The notes under the pieces: generated by a model
What the model saw: the letters and a program-made list of their open reading frames with translations, nothing else
Told to the model about the DNA's origin: nothing
The model's database searches: none
From: Mycobacterium sp. AT1
GTDB lineage: Bacteria; Actinomycetota; Actinomycetes; Mycobacteriales; Mycobacteriaceae
Assembly: GCF_002043095.1 (NCBI RefSeq)
Contig: NZ_MVOC01000048.1
Span: 1 to 64,000, forward strand
Direction of reading: 5' to 3'
Length of the DNA stretch: 64,000 nucleotides
Translations under genes and position numbers: made by a program
In this document: positions 36,108 to 43,472 of the stretch, piece by piece
How the letters are laid out: each line of letters opens with the position of its first letter
How positions within the stretch are numbered: position 1 is the first letter of the stretch

Positions 36108-36968
36108 TCAACCGGGCAGTCGAGGGATGACCTCGTCTCCAAGGCGCTTGACCCAGCCCGCCGGGTCGGGGTTGCCGGGCAACGGTCCGGTCCACATCGT
36201 CTGGAAGCCCAGGGCGGCGTACCGGTCGAGCGTGCGGAGATAGCCGTCGACGTCGGAGAACGGATCCTCGAAGAATCCGGCGGTCAGCCGGATCTCGGCG
36301 ATGTCGCGCCCGACCGCGTCGCAGTGCCCGCGCAGCACGTCGAGCTTGTGGGGGAGTTCCTCGAGCGTCGACGACGCGTTCCACACGTCTGCGTACTGCG
36401 CGACCATGCGCAGTGTCTTCTTCTCGCCGGAGCCGCCGATGAGGATCGGGGGCCGACGGATCGGCTGCGGTTGGCAGATGGTCTCCGCCAGCTGGTAGTG
36501 CGTGCCCTCGTAGGCTCCGTCGTCGTCGCTCCACATCTGCTGGACGATCTGCAGCGTCTCCTCGAGCATCTCGAACCGATCCTTGAGCGGCGGGTAGGGG
36601 ATGCCCAGCGCGTGATGCTCGCGCTCGTACCAGGCCGCCCCGATGCCGAACATCGAACGGCCGGAGCTCAATACGTCCAGGGTCGTCATGGTCTTGGCCA
36701 GCACGCCCGGATGGCGGTAGGTGACGCCGGTGACCAGCATCGCCAGCGTGATGCGTTCGGTCAGCGCGGCGAGGTAGCCCATGGTCGTGTAGCCCTCGAG
36801 GAAGGGATCCTGGGCGCGACCGACGTTCTCCATCTGGAAGAAGTGGTCGGCGAGGGTGAAGGTGTCGACTCCACCATCCTCGGCGGCCGTGACGGTCGCG
36901 GCGAGTGTGGGTGCCAGCCGCTCGGGTGCGCCGGGCAGGAAGTCGATGTAGTGAACGGCCAATTTCAT
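36108..36968 (-). CDS. LLM-class F420-dependent oxidoreductase
   Basis: A 286-residue luciferase-like TIM barrel. Seen: FTLADHFFQMENVG, SGRSMFGIGAAWYEREHHALG and PPILIGGSGEKKTLRMVAQYA, typical of mycobacterial F420-using members. Substrate unknown. It is separated from the MarR gene by 19 nt and so probably co-transcribed with it. Confidence 0.88.
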   Translation of the reverse strand: MKLAVHYIDFLPGAPERLAPTLAATVTAAEDGGVDTFTLADHFFQMENVGRAQDPFLEGYTTMGYLAALTERITLAMLVTGVTYRHPGVLAKTMTTLDVLSSGRSMFGIGAAWYEREHHALGIPYPPLKDRFEMLEETLQIVQQMWSDDDGAYEGTHYQLAETICQPQPIRRPPILIGGSGEKKTLRMVAQYADVWNASSTLEELPHKLDVLRGHCDAVGRDIAEIRLTAGFFEDPFSDVDGYLRTLDRYAALGFQTMWTGPLPGNPDPAGWVKRLGDEVIPRLPG

Positions 36969-36987
36969 TGTGTGTCAGTACTCTCCG

Positions 36988-37422
36988 CTAGTCGGTGAGC
37001 CGGGACAGAAGCGTCAGCGCCTCATTGATGACGCGGCGTTCCGGTTCGGTGTAGCGGTCCTGCAAGGCACGCACCAGCCATTCGTTGCGAACCTTGCGGT
37101 CGTTCTCCCCGTGCCTACGCCCGAGGGCGGTGAGGTCGACGAGTTGACGGCGCCCGTCCTCGGGATCTGGTGTGCGCGCGATCATTCCGTGGCGGTCCAG
37201 GCCGGCGAGCGTGGTGGCCATGGACTGCGGGCGCACGCGTTCCGCGCCGGCCAGCTGGCTGGTCGACGCGGGACCGTCCTTGACGAGGCGGATCAGGACC
37301 GCGGTCTGGGACGGGGTGAGGTCGTCGGCCGTCGCGACTTCCAGCAGTCGCCTGCGCAACCTGCCGAACAGCACGCGCAGATCCTGCGCTGCCACAACTG
37401 CCGACTCGCTGACCCGTTCCAT
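36988..37422 (-). CDS. MarR-family transcriptional regulator
   Basis: A 144-residue MarR protein. HTH STSQLAGAERVRPQSMATTLAGLDRHGMI and wing TPDPEDGRRQLVDLTALG are clear. It heads the MarR-LLM-permease run and has a strong palindrome on its own promoter (37422-37450), so autoregulation and control of the LLM enzyme are likely. Confidence 0.88.
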   Translation of the reverse strand: MERVSESAVVAAQDLRVLFGRLRRRLLEVATADDLTPSQTAVLIRLVKDGPASTSQLAGAERVRPQSMATTLAGLDRHGMIARTPDPEDGRRQLVDLTALGRRHGENDRKVRNEWLVRALQDRYTEPERRVINEALTLLSRLTD

Positions 37423-37450
37423 TTCAACAGCCTAAACTGCACAGTTGAAA
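37422..37450 (-). promoter_or_regulatory. Nested palindrome at the marR promoter
   Basis: Outer arms TTTCAAC (37422-37428) and GTTGAAA (37444-37450) enclose a second inverted repeat AACTG-CA-CAGTT (37435-37446). It abuts the marR start. Typical of MarR autoregulatory sites. Confidence 0.55.
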
Positions 37451-37454
37451 CTGT

Positions 37455-38393
37455 CTACCTTGGCAGCCAGCCGTCGAGGGCGTCCCGCAGAACGCCGGCG
37501 AAGTCCACGCCGGTCGCCGCCGTCACCAGTGCTTGGGCCACTATGGATTTGGGTTCGCGGTCGAGGACGATCAGACCGACCGCGGGGCCGTTCCCGGTTC
37601 GCGCCATGGGGCGAACCGTCAGCCCGCGCGGCACGCCGAACGCGTACAGCCAGGTGTGAGAGGCCACCGTCGCGAGTTGCCGTCCAGCCAGGTGGGCGAA
37701 CAAGGCTCCGACCGTGTCGGCTTCGACGGTGGGACGAAAGCGTGCGCCGTCGGCCGCCATGTTGGCGTCGATGATCCGACGGTTCCGCATGGCCGGTGTC
37801 AGTGCGCACAGCCGGAGCTTGGCGGCCTGTGACCACCGCACTTCGTCCTGTGCCATGATTGGGTCGTCGGCTGGCGCGAGCAGGACGAATCGTTCGCGGT
37901 AAAGTTCGAAACGCTCTGTGCCAGGCGGTGTTTCGCTGTCAATATAGGTGAGTCCGGCGTCGATCTCGAATTCCGCGAGGCGCACTGCGATCTCCCGCGA
38001 CGAGAGCGCTTCGATGCGCACCGAGGCCGCGGGGTTGTCGTGGAGGAAGCGATCGGTGAGGAGCGGACTGGCGGGCACCGACGTCGGAACCGCACCGACC
38101 CGCGCCATGGCGCTCAATCGTCCCTGCATGCGTTCCACGTCGGCAAGTAGTTCGTCACGCTCAGCCAGGATTCGGTGCGCCCACGTCACGACCCTGCTGC
38201 CCTCTTCGGTGAAGCCCTCGAACCGATGTCCGCGTCGGACGATGACGACACCCAGCTCGCTTTCCAAACGCCTGATCGCCACCGACAACGTCGGCTGACT
38301 GACGTTGCACGAGAGGGCAGCGCGGCCGAAGTGTCTGTCTCTTGCCAAGGCGACCAGGTATTCCAGTTGCTGGATGAGCACGTCACCGTGCAT
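37455..38393 (-). CDS. LysR-family transcriptional regulator
   Basis: A 312-residue LysR protein: HTH LVALARDRHFGRAALSCNVSQPTLSVAIRRLE at the N-terminus and a two-lobed effector domain. It is divergent from formate dehydrogenase and cyanase, and a perfect ATAG-N7-CTAT inverted repeat lies between them, so it probably activates fdh-cynS in response to cyanate, formate or a related signal. ATG 38393 was preferred because the alternative at 38414 would sit against the operator. Confidence 0.87.
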   Translation of the reverse strand: MHGDVLIQQLEYLVALARDRHFGRAALSCNVSQPTLSVAIRRLESELGVVIVRRGHRFEGFTEEGSRVVTWAHRILAERDELLADVERMQGRLSAMARVGAVPTSVPASPLLTDRFLHDNPAASVRIEALSSREIAVRLAEFEIDAGLTYIDSETPPGTERFELYRERFVLLAPADDPIMAQDEVRWSQAAKLRLCALTPAMRNRRIIDANMAADGARFRPTVEADTVGALFAHLAGRQLATVASHTWLYAFGVPRGLTVRPMARTGNGPAVGLIVLDREPKSIVAQALVTAATGVDFAGVLRDALDGWLPR

Positions 38394-38415
38394 GGCCACA
38401 CCCCCCGTCGTCATC

Positions 38416-38436
38416 TCGATAGTTTCGAACTATCGA
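38416..38436. promoter_or_regulatory. LysR operator: 9-bp perfect inverted repeat
   Basis: TCGATAGTT-TCG-AACTATCGA. It contains ATAG-N7-CTAT and the T-N11-A pattern favoured by LysR proteins, 22 nt from the lysR start and 148 nt before fdh. A possible fdh promoter, TTGTCC (38465) with TACGGT (38489), lies between it and fdh. Confidence 0.7.
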
Positions 38437-38583
38437 AGCATGTCAGATCGCAAAGAAGAATCCCTTGTCCGCCATCGGACGACGGCGCTACGGTCGAATT
38501 CGTCGACGACCAGCACCGTCCGCAGCCTGATCAGATGCGGGTGCACATGTCCAACTCCGCCTCGATGAGAGAAGAAGACCACC

Positions 38584-39756
38584 ATGGCCAAGATTCTGTG
38601 CGTTCTCTACGACGATCCCGTGACCGGCTACCCGAAGACCTACGCACGCGACGGCCTGCCGAAACTCGAGCGGTACCCCGACGGGCAGACCCTGCCCACC
38701 CCGTCGGCGATCGACTTCACCCCGGGTGAGTTGCTCGGCAGCGTCTCCGGCGAGCTCGGATTGCGCACGTATCTGGAGGGCCTTGGCCACGAATTGATAG
38801 TCACCTCCGACAAGGACGGCGACGGATCGGTCTTCGACCAGCACCTGCCCGATGCTGAGATCGTCATCTCGCAGCCATTCTTTCCCGCGTACTTGACCGC
38901 CGAACGAATCGCCAAGGCGCCCAACCTCAAACTGGCCGTCACCGCTGGAATCGGTTCGGACCACGTTGATCTCGACGCCGCGATCGAGGCGGGAGTCACG
39001 GTCGCCGAGGTGACCTTCTGCAACAGCATCAGCGTGGCCGAGCACGTCGTGATGATGATTCTGTCGCAGGTTCGCAACTACCTGCCGTCGCACCAGCAGG
39101 TGCTCGACGGTGGCTGGAACATCGCCGATTGCGTGGAACGTTCCTACGACTTGGAGGGCATGCAGGTCGGCACGGTGGCGGCCGGGCGCATCGGGCTGGC
39201 CGTCATGCGCAGGCTCGCACCCTTCGACGTGGGTCTGCACTACTACGACAAGCACCGCCTGCCGTCAGAGGTCGAGGCCGAACTGAACCTGACGCATCAC
39301 GAGTCGGTTCAGGAGATGGTGCCGCATCTCGACGTCGTGACGATCAACGCGCCGCTGCACCCGGAGACGAGGGGACTGTTCGACGACGACCTGCTCTCGA
39401 CGATGAAGCGTGGCGCATACCTGATCAACACCGCCCGTGCTCTCATCGTCGACCGCGACGCCGTGGTTCGCGCCTTGGAGAGTGGGCAACTCGCCGGATA
39501 CGCCGGCGACGTGTGGTATCCACAGCCCGCGCCGGCAGACCACCCGTGGCGCACGATGCCGTATCACGGCATGACACCGCATATTTCGGGCTCGTCGTTG
39601 TCGGCTCAGACCCGCTACGCCGCCGGTACCCGGGAGATCTTGGAGAGCTACTTCGAGGGATCGCCCATCAGGGACGAGTATCTAATCGTCGACGGAGGCG
39701 CGCTGGCCGGCACCGGGGCACGCTCCTACACCGCCACCGCCACCGTAAGTAGCTAG
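38584..39756 (+). CDS. fdh: NAD-dependent formate dehydrogenase (metal-free)
   Basis: A 390-residue D-2-hydroxyacid-dehydrogenase-fold enzyme oxidising formate to CO2 with NAD+. Active-site residues are all recognisable: FCNSISVAEH (Asn147), the NAD motif VGTVAAGRIGLAVMRRL, NTARALIVDRD (Arg285), YAGDVWYPQPAPADHPWR and MTPHISGSSLS (His333). It is very like the classical bacterial FDHs, so it needs no molybdenum. cynS follows after 79 nt that contain a stable hairpin. Confidence 0.96.
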   Translation: MAKILCVLYDDPVTGYPKTYARDGLPKLERYPDGQTLPTPSAIDFTPGELLGSVSGELGLRTYLEGLGHELIVTSDKDGDGSVFDQHLPDAEIVISQPFFPAYLTAERIAKAPNLKLAVTAGIGSDHVDLDAAIEAGVTVAEVTFCNSISVAEHVVMMILSQVRNYLPSHQQVLDGGWNIADCVERSYDLEGMQVGTVAAGRIGLAVMRRLAPFDVGLHYYDKHRLPSEVEAELNLTHHESVQEMVPHLDVVTINAPLHPETRGLFDDDLLSTMKRGAYLINTARALIVDRDAVVRALESGQLAGYAGDVWYPQPAPADHPWRTMPYHGMTPHISGSSLSAQTRYAAGTREILESYFEGSPIRDEYLIVDGGALAGTGARSYTATATVSS

Positions 39757-39774
39757 CAACCAGAACGCTGCGTG

Positions 39775-39802
39775 CCCGGTTCGTCGACGGCGACGGACCG
39801 GG
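39775..39802 (+). other. Intercistronic RNA hairpin between fdh and cynS
   Basis: Two 12-nt arms (39775-39786 and 39791-39802) pair with one U-G wobble around an ACGG loop. No T-run follows, so it looks like a processing or stability element, not a terminator, and could set the fdh:cynS ratio. Confidence 0.5.
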
Positions 39803-39835
39803 TGCGCCGTGCGTCCCACCGATCCAGGAGTACCC

Positions 39836-40288
39836 ATGTCTCGCAACGGAATCGACAAGGTCGCCGCCGGACGGATCGTCGACGAAGCACGCTTGGCGAA
39901 GGGCCTGAGCTGGCGTGACATCGCAGAACGCATCGACAAACCCCTCGTCTGGACGGTTGCCGCTCTGCTCGGCAAGCACCCGGTCCCGCGAGAATCGGCC
40001 GAACTCGTCGCCGAGACCCTCGACCTCGCCCCCGACGTCAGTGCTGCCCTTCAGCGCCAGCCCTACCGGATCGCCGACGCCGGATTGGCCACCGACCCCA
40101 CCGTGTACCGCTTCCACGAAGCGATCGACGTATACGGGCAAGCCCTGAAGGAACTGATCCACGAAGAGTTCGGCGACGGCATCATGAGTGCGATCAACTT
40201 CAACGTAGACTTCGCCAAACACGAAGATCCGCAGGGTGATCGGGTCGTCGTCACCTTCAGCGGGAAGTACCTGCCCTACCAGTGGTGA
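39836..40288 (+). CDS. cynS: Cyanate hydratase (cyanase)
   Basis: A 150-residue cyanase converting cyanate plus bicarbonate to ammonia and CO2. The N-terminal HTH-like domain (GLSWRDIAERIDKPLVWTVAALLG) and the C-terminal catalytic strand are complete: Arg92 and Glu95 in VYRFHEAIDVYG, Ser118 in GDGIMSAINF. Length is slightly below the E. coli enzyme's. ATG 39836 has AGGAG 5 nt upstream; an in-frame start nine codons earlier lacks one. Co-transcription with fdh is probable. Confidence 0.95.
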   Translation: MSRNGIDKVAAGRIVDEARLAKGLSWRDIAERIDKPLVWTVAALLGKHPVPRESAELVAETLDLAPDVSAALQRQPYRIADAGLATDPTVYRFHEAIDVYGQALKELIHEEFGDGIMSAINFNVDFAKHEDPQGDRVVVTFSGKYLPYQW

Positions 40289-40385
40289 CCGAACTGCCGT
40301 TCTTCTACGGCTGAACGTTTCTAATCGACGGCGAGCCGCCGCTGCGGGGACGTTGACGCGCTATGTCCGCAAGATTGCAATTATT

Positions 40386-40400
40386 CGGCTATTTTAGCCG
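40386..40400 (+). promoter_or_regulatory. Inverted repeat CGGCTA-TTT-TAGCCG
   Basis: Perfect 6-bp arms in an AT-rich stretch 35 nt before the Mop-domain regulator; a candidate operator for that regulator, or a hairpin in its leader. Confidence 0.45.
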
Positions 40401-40435
40401 CATACGCGGAATCTAACGGATGGAGGTGATGCGCC

Positions 40436-40840
40436 GTGCAGGCGATTCGGATCAGAGATGCGGCCATCCTGCTCGGAGTCAGTGACGACACGGTGCGCCG
40501 CTGGATCGACGGCGGCAGCCTCGCCGCCCACAAGGACGACGCTGGTCGCAAGGTGATCGCCGGTGACGTGCTGGCCGCGTTCGCCCGTGATCATGCAACG
40601 CCTCCACCTGATCCGCTCGGCGCATCGAGTTCCGCCCGCAATCGGTTCGTCGGCTTGGTCACGAAGGTGACGGTGGATCACGTGATGGCCGAGGTGCAGA
40701 TGCAGTGCGGACCGTTCACCGTCGTCTCGCTGATGAGCAGTTCATCGGCTACCGAACTTGGCCTGGAGCCGGGTGTCGTCGCGGTGGCCGTCGTCAAGGC
40801 GACAACCGTGATCGTCGAAACAGCAGGAGGAGCCTCGTGA
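40436..40840 (+). CDS. Mop-domain molybdate-binding DNA-binding protein
   Basis: A 134-residue protein: an N-terminal excisionase/MerR-like helix-turn-helix (IRDAAILLGVSDDTVRRWIDGG) followed by a TOBE/Mop domain (SSARNRFVGLVTKVTVDHVMAEVQ and LGLEPGVVAVAVVKATTVIV) that binds molybdate in its family. Likely a molybdate-responsive regulator. GTG start with an excellent GGAGGTGAT site. The stop overlaps the modA GTG by 4 nt. Confidence 0.87.
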   Translation: MQAIRIRDAAILLGVSDDTVRRWIDGGSLAAHKDDAGRKVIAGDVLAAFARDHATPPPDPLGASSSARNRFVGLVTKVTVDHVMAEVQMQCGPFTVVSLMSSSSATELGLEPGVVAVAVVKATTVIVETAGGAS

Positions 40841-41607
40841 AATCGGTTCTGGGCGTCGCTGCGGCCGCACTAAGCGCCGCGACTCTGGTCGCTGGCTGCG
40901 CGTCGTCGCAGACCGACACCCCCGCGTCGTCGACCAAGGACATCACGGTGTTCGCCGCGGCGTCGCTGAAGTCGACGTTCACCGAGCTGGGGGAACAGTT
41001 CGAGAAGGACAACAGTGGCACGCACGTCGCGTTCAGCTTCGCGGGTTCCTCCGATCTCGTCACCCAGTTGACCCAGGGAGCTCCCGCGGACGTGTTCGCG
41101 TCCGCTGATCAGAAGAACATGACGAAGGCGACGGATGCGGGCATCGTCTCGGGCCGGCCGGTCGACTTCGCCAGCAATACGCTGACGATCGTCACGCCTC
41201 CGGGAAACCCCAAGGGCATCAAAACCTTTGCCGACCTGGCCAAGCCGGGAACTCAAGTGGTGTTGTGTGCGCCGCAGGTTCCGTGCGGTTCCGCGACCGA
41301 GAAGGTCGAGAAGGCGACCGGGGTAGCGCTGGCGCCGGTCAGTGAGGAATCCGCCGTTACCGACGTGCTTGGAAAGATCACCTCCGGCCAAGCCGACGCG
41401 GGACTGGTGTACGTCACCGACGCCGCCGGAGCCGGGGACAAGGTCACATCGGTTCCGTTTCCGGAGTCGAGCGGCGCCGTGAACACCTACCCGATTGCTC
41501 TGCTGAAGGACACGAAGAACACCGCCACCGCGCAGAAGTTCATCGATCTGGTAACCGGGCCGGAGGGGCAAAAGGTGCTCGGCGCCGCAGGTTTCGCTGC
41601 ACCGTGA
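40837..41607 (+). CDS. modA: Molybdate-binding lipoprotein ModA
   Basis: A 256-residue type 2 binding protein: lipobox LVAGC, ITVFAAASLKSTFTELGE (oxyanion-contacting Ser), FSFAGSSDLVTQLTQGAPADVFASAD and VYVTDAAGAGD. Coupled to the Mop regulator by GTGA. No modB or modC follows; the next gene is convergent. It must therefore use a permease encoded elsewhere, or act as a sensor. Confidence 0.92.
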   Translation: MKSVLGVAAAALSAATLVAGCASSQTDTPASSTKDITVFAAASLKSTFTELGEQFEKDNSGTHVAFSFAGSSDLVTQLTQGAPADVFASADQKNMTKATDAGIVSGRPVDFASNTLTIVTPPGNPKGIKTFADLAKPGTQVVLCAPQVPCGSATEKVEKATGVALAPVSEESAVTDVLGKITSGQADAGLVYVTDAAGAGDKVTSVPFPESSGAVNTYPIALLKDTKNTATAQKFIDLVTGPEGQKVLGAAGFAAP

Positions 41608-41652
41608 CGGCCGGGCGACCCGATGCCCGCCTAGTCGCTCGGAACCTGCGGT

Positions 41653-42423
41653 TCAGTGAATGTGACTGCCGCCGTTGATGTCCACGGTGGTACCGGTCAG
41701 GTAGCTGGCGTCCTCGCTCGACAGGAAGGTGATCACGGCGGCCACCTCCTCGGTGGTGGCGGTGCGGCCGACCGGGATGCCTGCGGCCAGGGCCGCCTCG
41801 GATTCGTCGGTGGCGCCGACCCGGATGTTGGTGTCGACCGCTCCGGGGGTGACGGCGTTGACGGTGACGCCGGTGTCGGCGATCTCGCGGGCCAGCGACT
41901 TGGTGAAGCCGAGGATGGCGGCCTTGGCCGACGAGTAGGGCACCTTGCCGAACACGCCGCCGCCGCGCTGTGCCGACACCGACGACATGTTGACGATGCG
42001 TCCCCAGCCGTTGTCGATCATGGCGGGCAGGAAGGCCTTCGTGACCAGGTAGGTACCGGTGGCGTTGACCGCCATGACCTTGTTCCAGATGTCGAGGGTG
42101 GTCTCGAGGAACGGTACGGGGCTGGTGATGCCTGCGATGTTGGCGAGCGCGCCGACGGGTGGCAGGTTGCCCGATGCGACCTCCGCGGCGACCGCGGCCT
42201 CGGCGGTCGTCACCGACTCCTCGGAGGTGACGTCGACGGCGTGTCCGAAGGCGGGCACGGCGAACTGGTTGCCGATGTCCGCGGCGACCTTGGCGGACTG
42301 CTCGCCGTCCAGGTCCAGGATGACGACGGCCCAGCCCTCGCGGGCGTACCGCTGGGCGAGGGTCATGCCGATGCCGCGGTCGGAGGTCGCTCCGGTGACG
42401 ACGGCGGTACGGGTGGTTGCCAT
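41653..42423 (-). CDS. Short-chain dehydrogenase/reductase of the GntR-controlled sugar cluster
   Basis: A 256-residue classical SDR: TGATSDRGIGMTLA cofactor motif, IAGIT, MSSVSAQRG (catalytic Ser) and VPYSSAKAAILG (Tyr/Lys), with DINGGSHIH at the end. It resembles polyol or 3-oxo-sugar dehydrogenases. It lies 17 nt downstream of the sugar-isomerase-like gene, has a GAAAGG site and is read with it. Substrate unassigned. Confidence 0.88.
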   Translation of the reverse strand: MATTRTAVVTGATSDRGIGMTLAQRYAREGWAVVILDLDGEQSAKVAADIGNQFAVPAFGHAVDVTSEESVTTAEAAVAAEVASGNLPPVGALANIAGITSPVPFLETTLDIWNKVMAVNATGTYLVTKAFLPAMIDNGWGRIVNMSSVSAQRGGGVFGKVPYSSAKAAILGFTKSLAREIADTGVTVNAVTPGAVDTNIRVGATDESEAALAAGIPVGRTATTEEVAAVITFLSSEDASYLTGTTVDINGGSHIH

Positions 42424-42440
42424 GGGTAGTGCCTTTCGAT

Positions 42441-43274
42441 CTAGATGAGGTTGCTGATGACGTCGCCGGCCTTGGCGGCGGCCTCGGGTCGTTGGTCGTC
42501 GGTGATGTCGCGGGTCTCGAGTTCGAGTGCGTAGTGGCCGCCGTAGCCGGCGGTGGTGAGTTCCTTTATCCCGCGGGCGAAGTCGACGTGGCCGTTGCCG
42601 ACCGAGACGTTGATGTTGCCGGGGGTGGCGTCGCGGATGTGGACGTGTGCGATGCGGGATCCGAAGCGGGCGACGAAGTCGACCGGATCTCCGCCGGAGG
42701 CGACGACGTGGCTGAAGTCCATCACGATGCCGACGTCGTCACCGAGGCGGTCGGCGAGCAGCTGTGCGCGCTCGGTGTTCCAGCACAGCCGGTGGAGATG
42801 CAGTGACTCCGTCCACAATTCGACACCGTGGGCGGCCGCGACGGCCGCCGCCGCGGAGAGCTCGTCGGCCACCAGGGTGACGTCGGCTTCGAGCGTCGTG
42901 ATCGGGGTGTGGTCGAGCGCCCCGCACGGGAGGACCAGCGCCCGCGCACCGATGGCCGCCGCCAGGCTCGACAGCATCTCGAGGTGCGCTCGGCGATCCG
43001 AACGACGCCCACCCCTCAGGGGCGCGTTCAGATCGCCGACGTCTCCGTTGACCGAGCGCACGCGCAGGCCGGACGCCACCACGGTTCTGGCCACGTCGGC
43101 CACCGCATCGGCGTCGAGCACGAACGGAACGTGGTCGCACACCCCGGGCAGCGCCCCGAGGTCGATCTCGGCGAAGCCCAGCGAGGCGATCGTCTCGAGC
43201 GCGTTGGCCAGTGGCTGGTGCCGAAAGCTGATCGTCGAGCACCCCAGACGGGCGGCGAAGCGGGTGTTCGGCAC
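42441..43274 (-). CDS. Sugar phosphate isomerase/epimerase-type TIM barrel
   Basis: A 277-residue AP-endonuclease-2/xylose-isomerase-like barrel: LGCSTISFRHQPL start, FAEIDLGALPGV, a metal-site Glu in VELWTESLHLHR, IVMDFSHVVASGGD and VHIRDATPG. Such proteins isomerise or epimerise sugars or break down keto-inositols. GTG 43274 was chosen because the promoter TTGACT-17-TAAAGT would start transcription close to nucleotide 43305, after the outer GTG at 43313; CGAGG lies 6 nt upstream. Confidence 0.8.
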   Translation of the reverse strand: MPNTRFAARLGCSTISFRHQPLANALETIASLGFAEIDLGALPGVCDHVPFVLDADAVADVARTVVASGLRVRSVNGDVGDLNAPLRGGRRSDRRAHLEMLSSLAAAIGARALVLPCGALDHTPITTLEADVTLVADELSAAAAVAAAHGVELWTESLHLHRLCWNTERAQLLADRLGDDVGIVMDFSHVVASGGDPVDFVARFGSRIAHVHIRDATPGNINVSVGNGHVDFARGIKELTTAGYGGHYALELETRDITDDQRPEAAAKAGDVISNLI

Positions 43275-43311
43275 GGCATACCTCGGAACGGTCGGAGATG
43301 TGATGGCAGCC

Positions 43312-43340
43312 ACTTTAGGCAGTCAACTGTTAACAGTCAA
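43312..43340 (-). promoter_or_regulatory. Promoter of the isomerase-SDR operon
   Basis: On the minus strand TTGACT (43340-43335), 17-nt spacer, TAAAGT (43317-43312). The palindrome ACTGTTAACAGT occupies the spacer, an ideal repressor position. Confidence 0.65.
43326..43337. promoter_or_regulatory. Operator palindrome ACTGTTAACAGT
   Basis: Perfect 12-bp palindrome inside the isomerase promoter. Its half-site ACTGTTrAC recurs at 43364-43372 and twice at 43411-43429, and related TGTTGAC sequence lies before the gntR gene. Confidence 0.65.
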
Positions 43341-43410
43341 CCCTTAAACGGTGATTTGTGTCGACTGTTGACAATGAATGTGCGCGCGGTCACACTGGGT
43401 GACGCAACGG

Positions 43411-43429
43411 ACTGTTGACCGTCAACAGT
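43411..43429. promoter_or_regulatory. Operator ACTGTTGAC-C-GTCAACAGT
   Basis: Perfect 9-bp arms with a 1-nt centre, 44 nt before the MFS start; a lone half-site ACTGTTGAC is at 43364-43372. Candidate sites for the FCD-type GntR regulator at 46673. Confidence 0.7.
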
Positions 43430-43472
43430 GACCGTGATTGCCCTGGTGGGACTGACTTGAAAGGATGAGCCC

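Noticed and set aside
41610..41650. CGGGC-N8-GCCCG hairpin as a terminator between modA and the SDR
   Set aside because: Short stem, large loop and no T-run; too weak to call.
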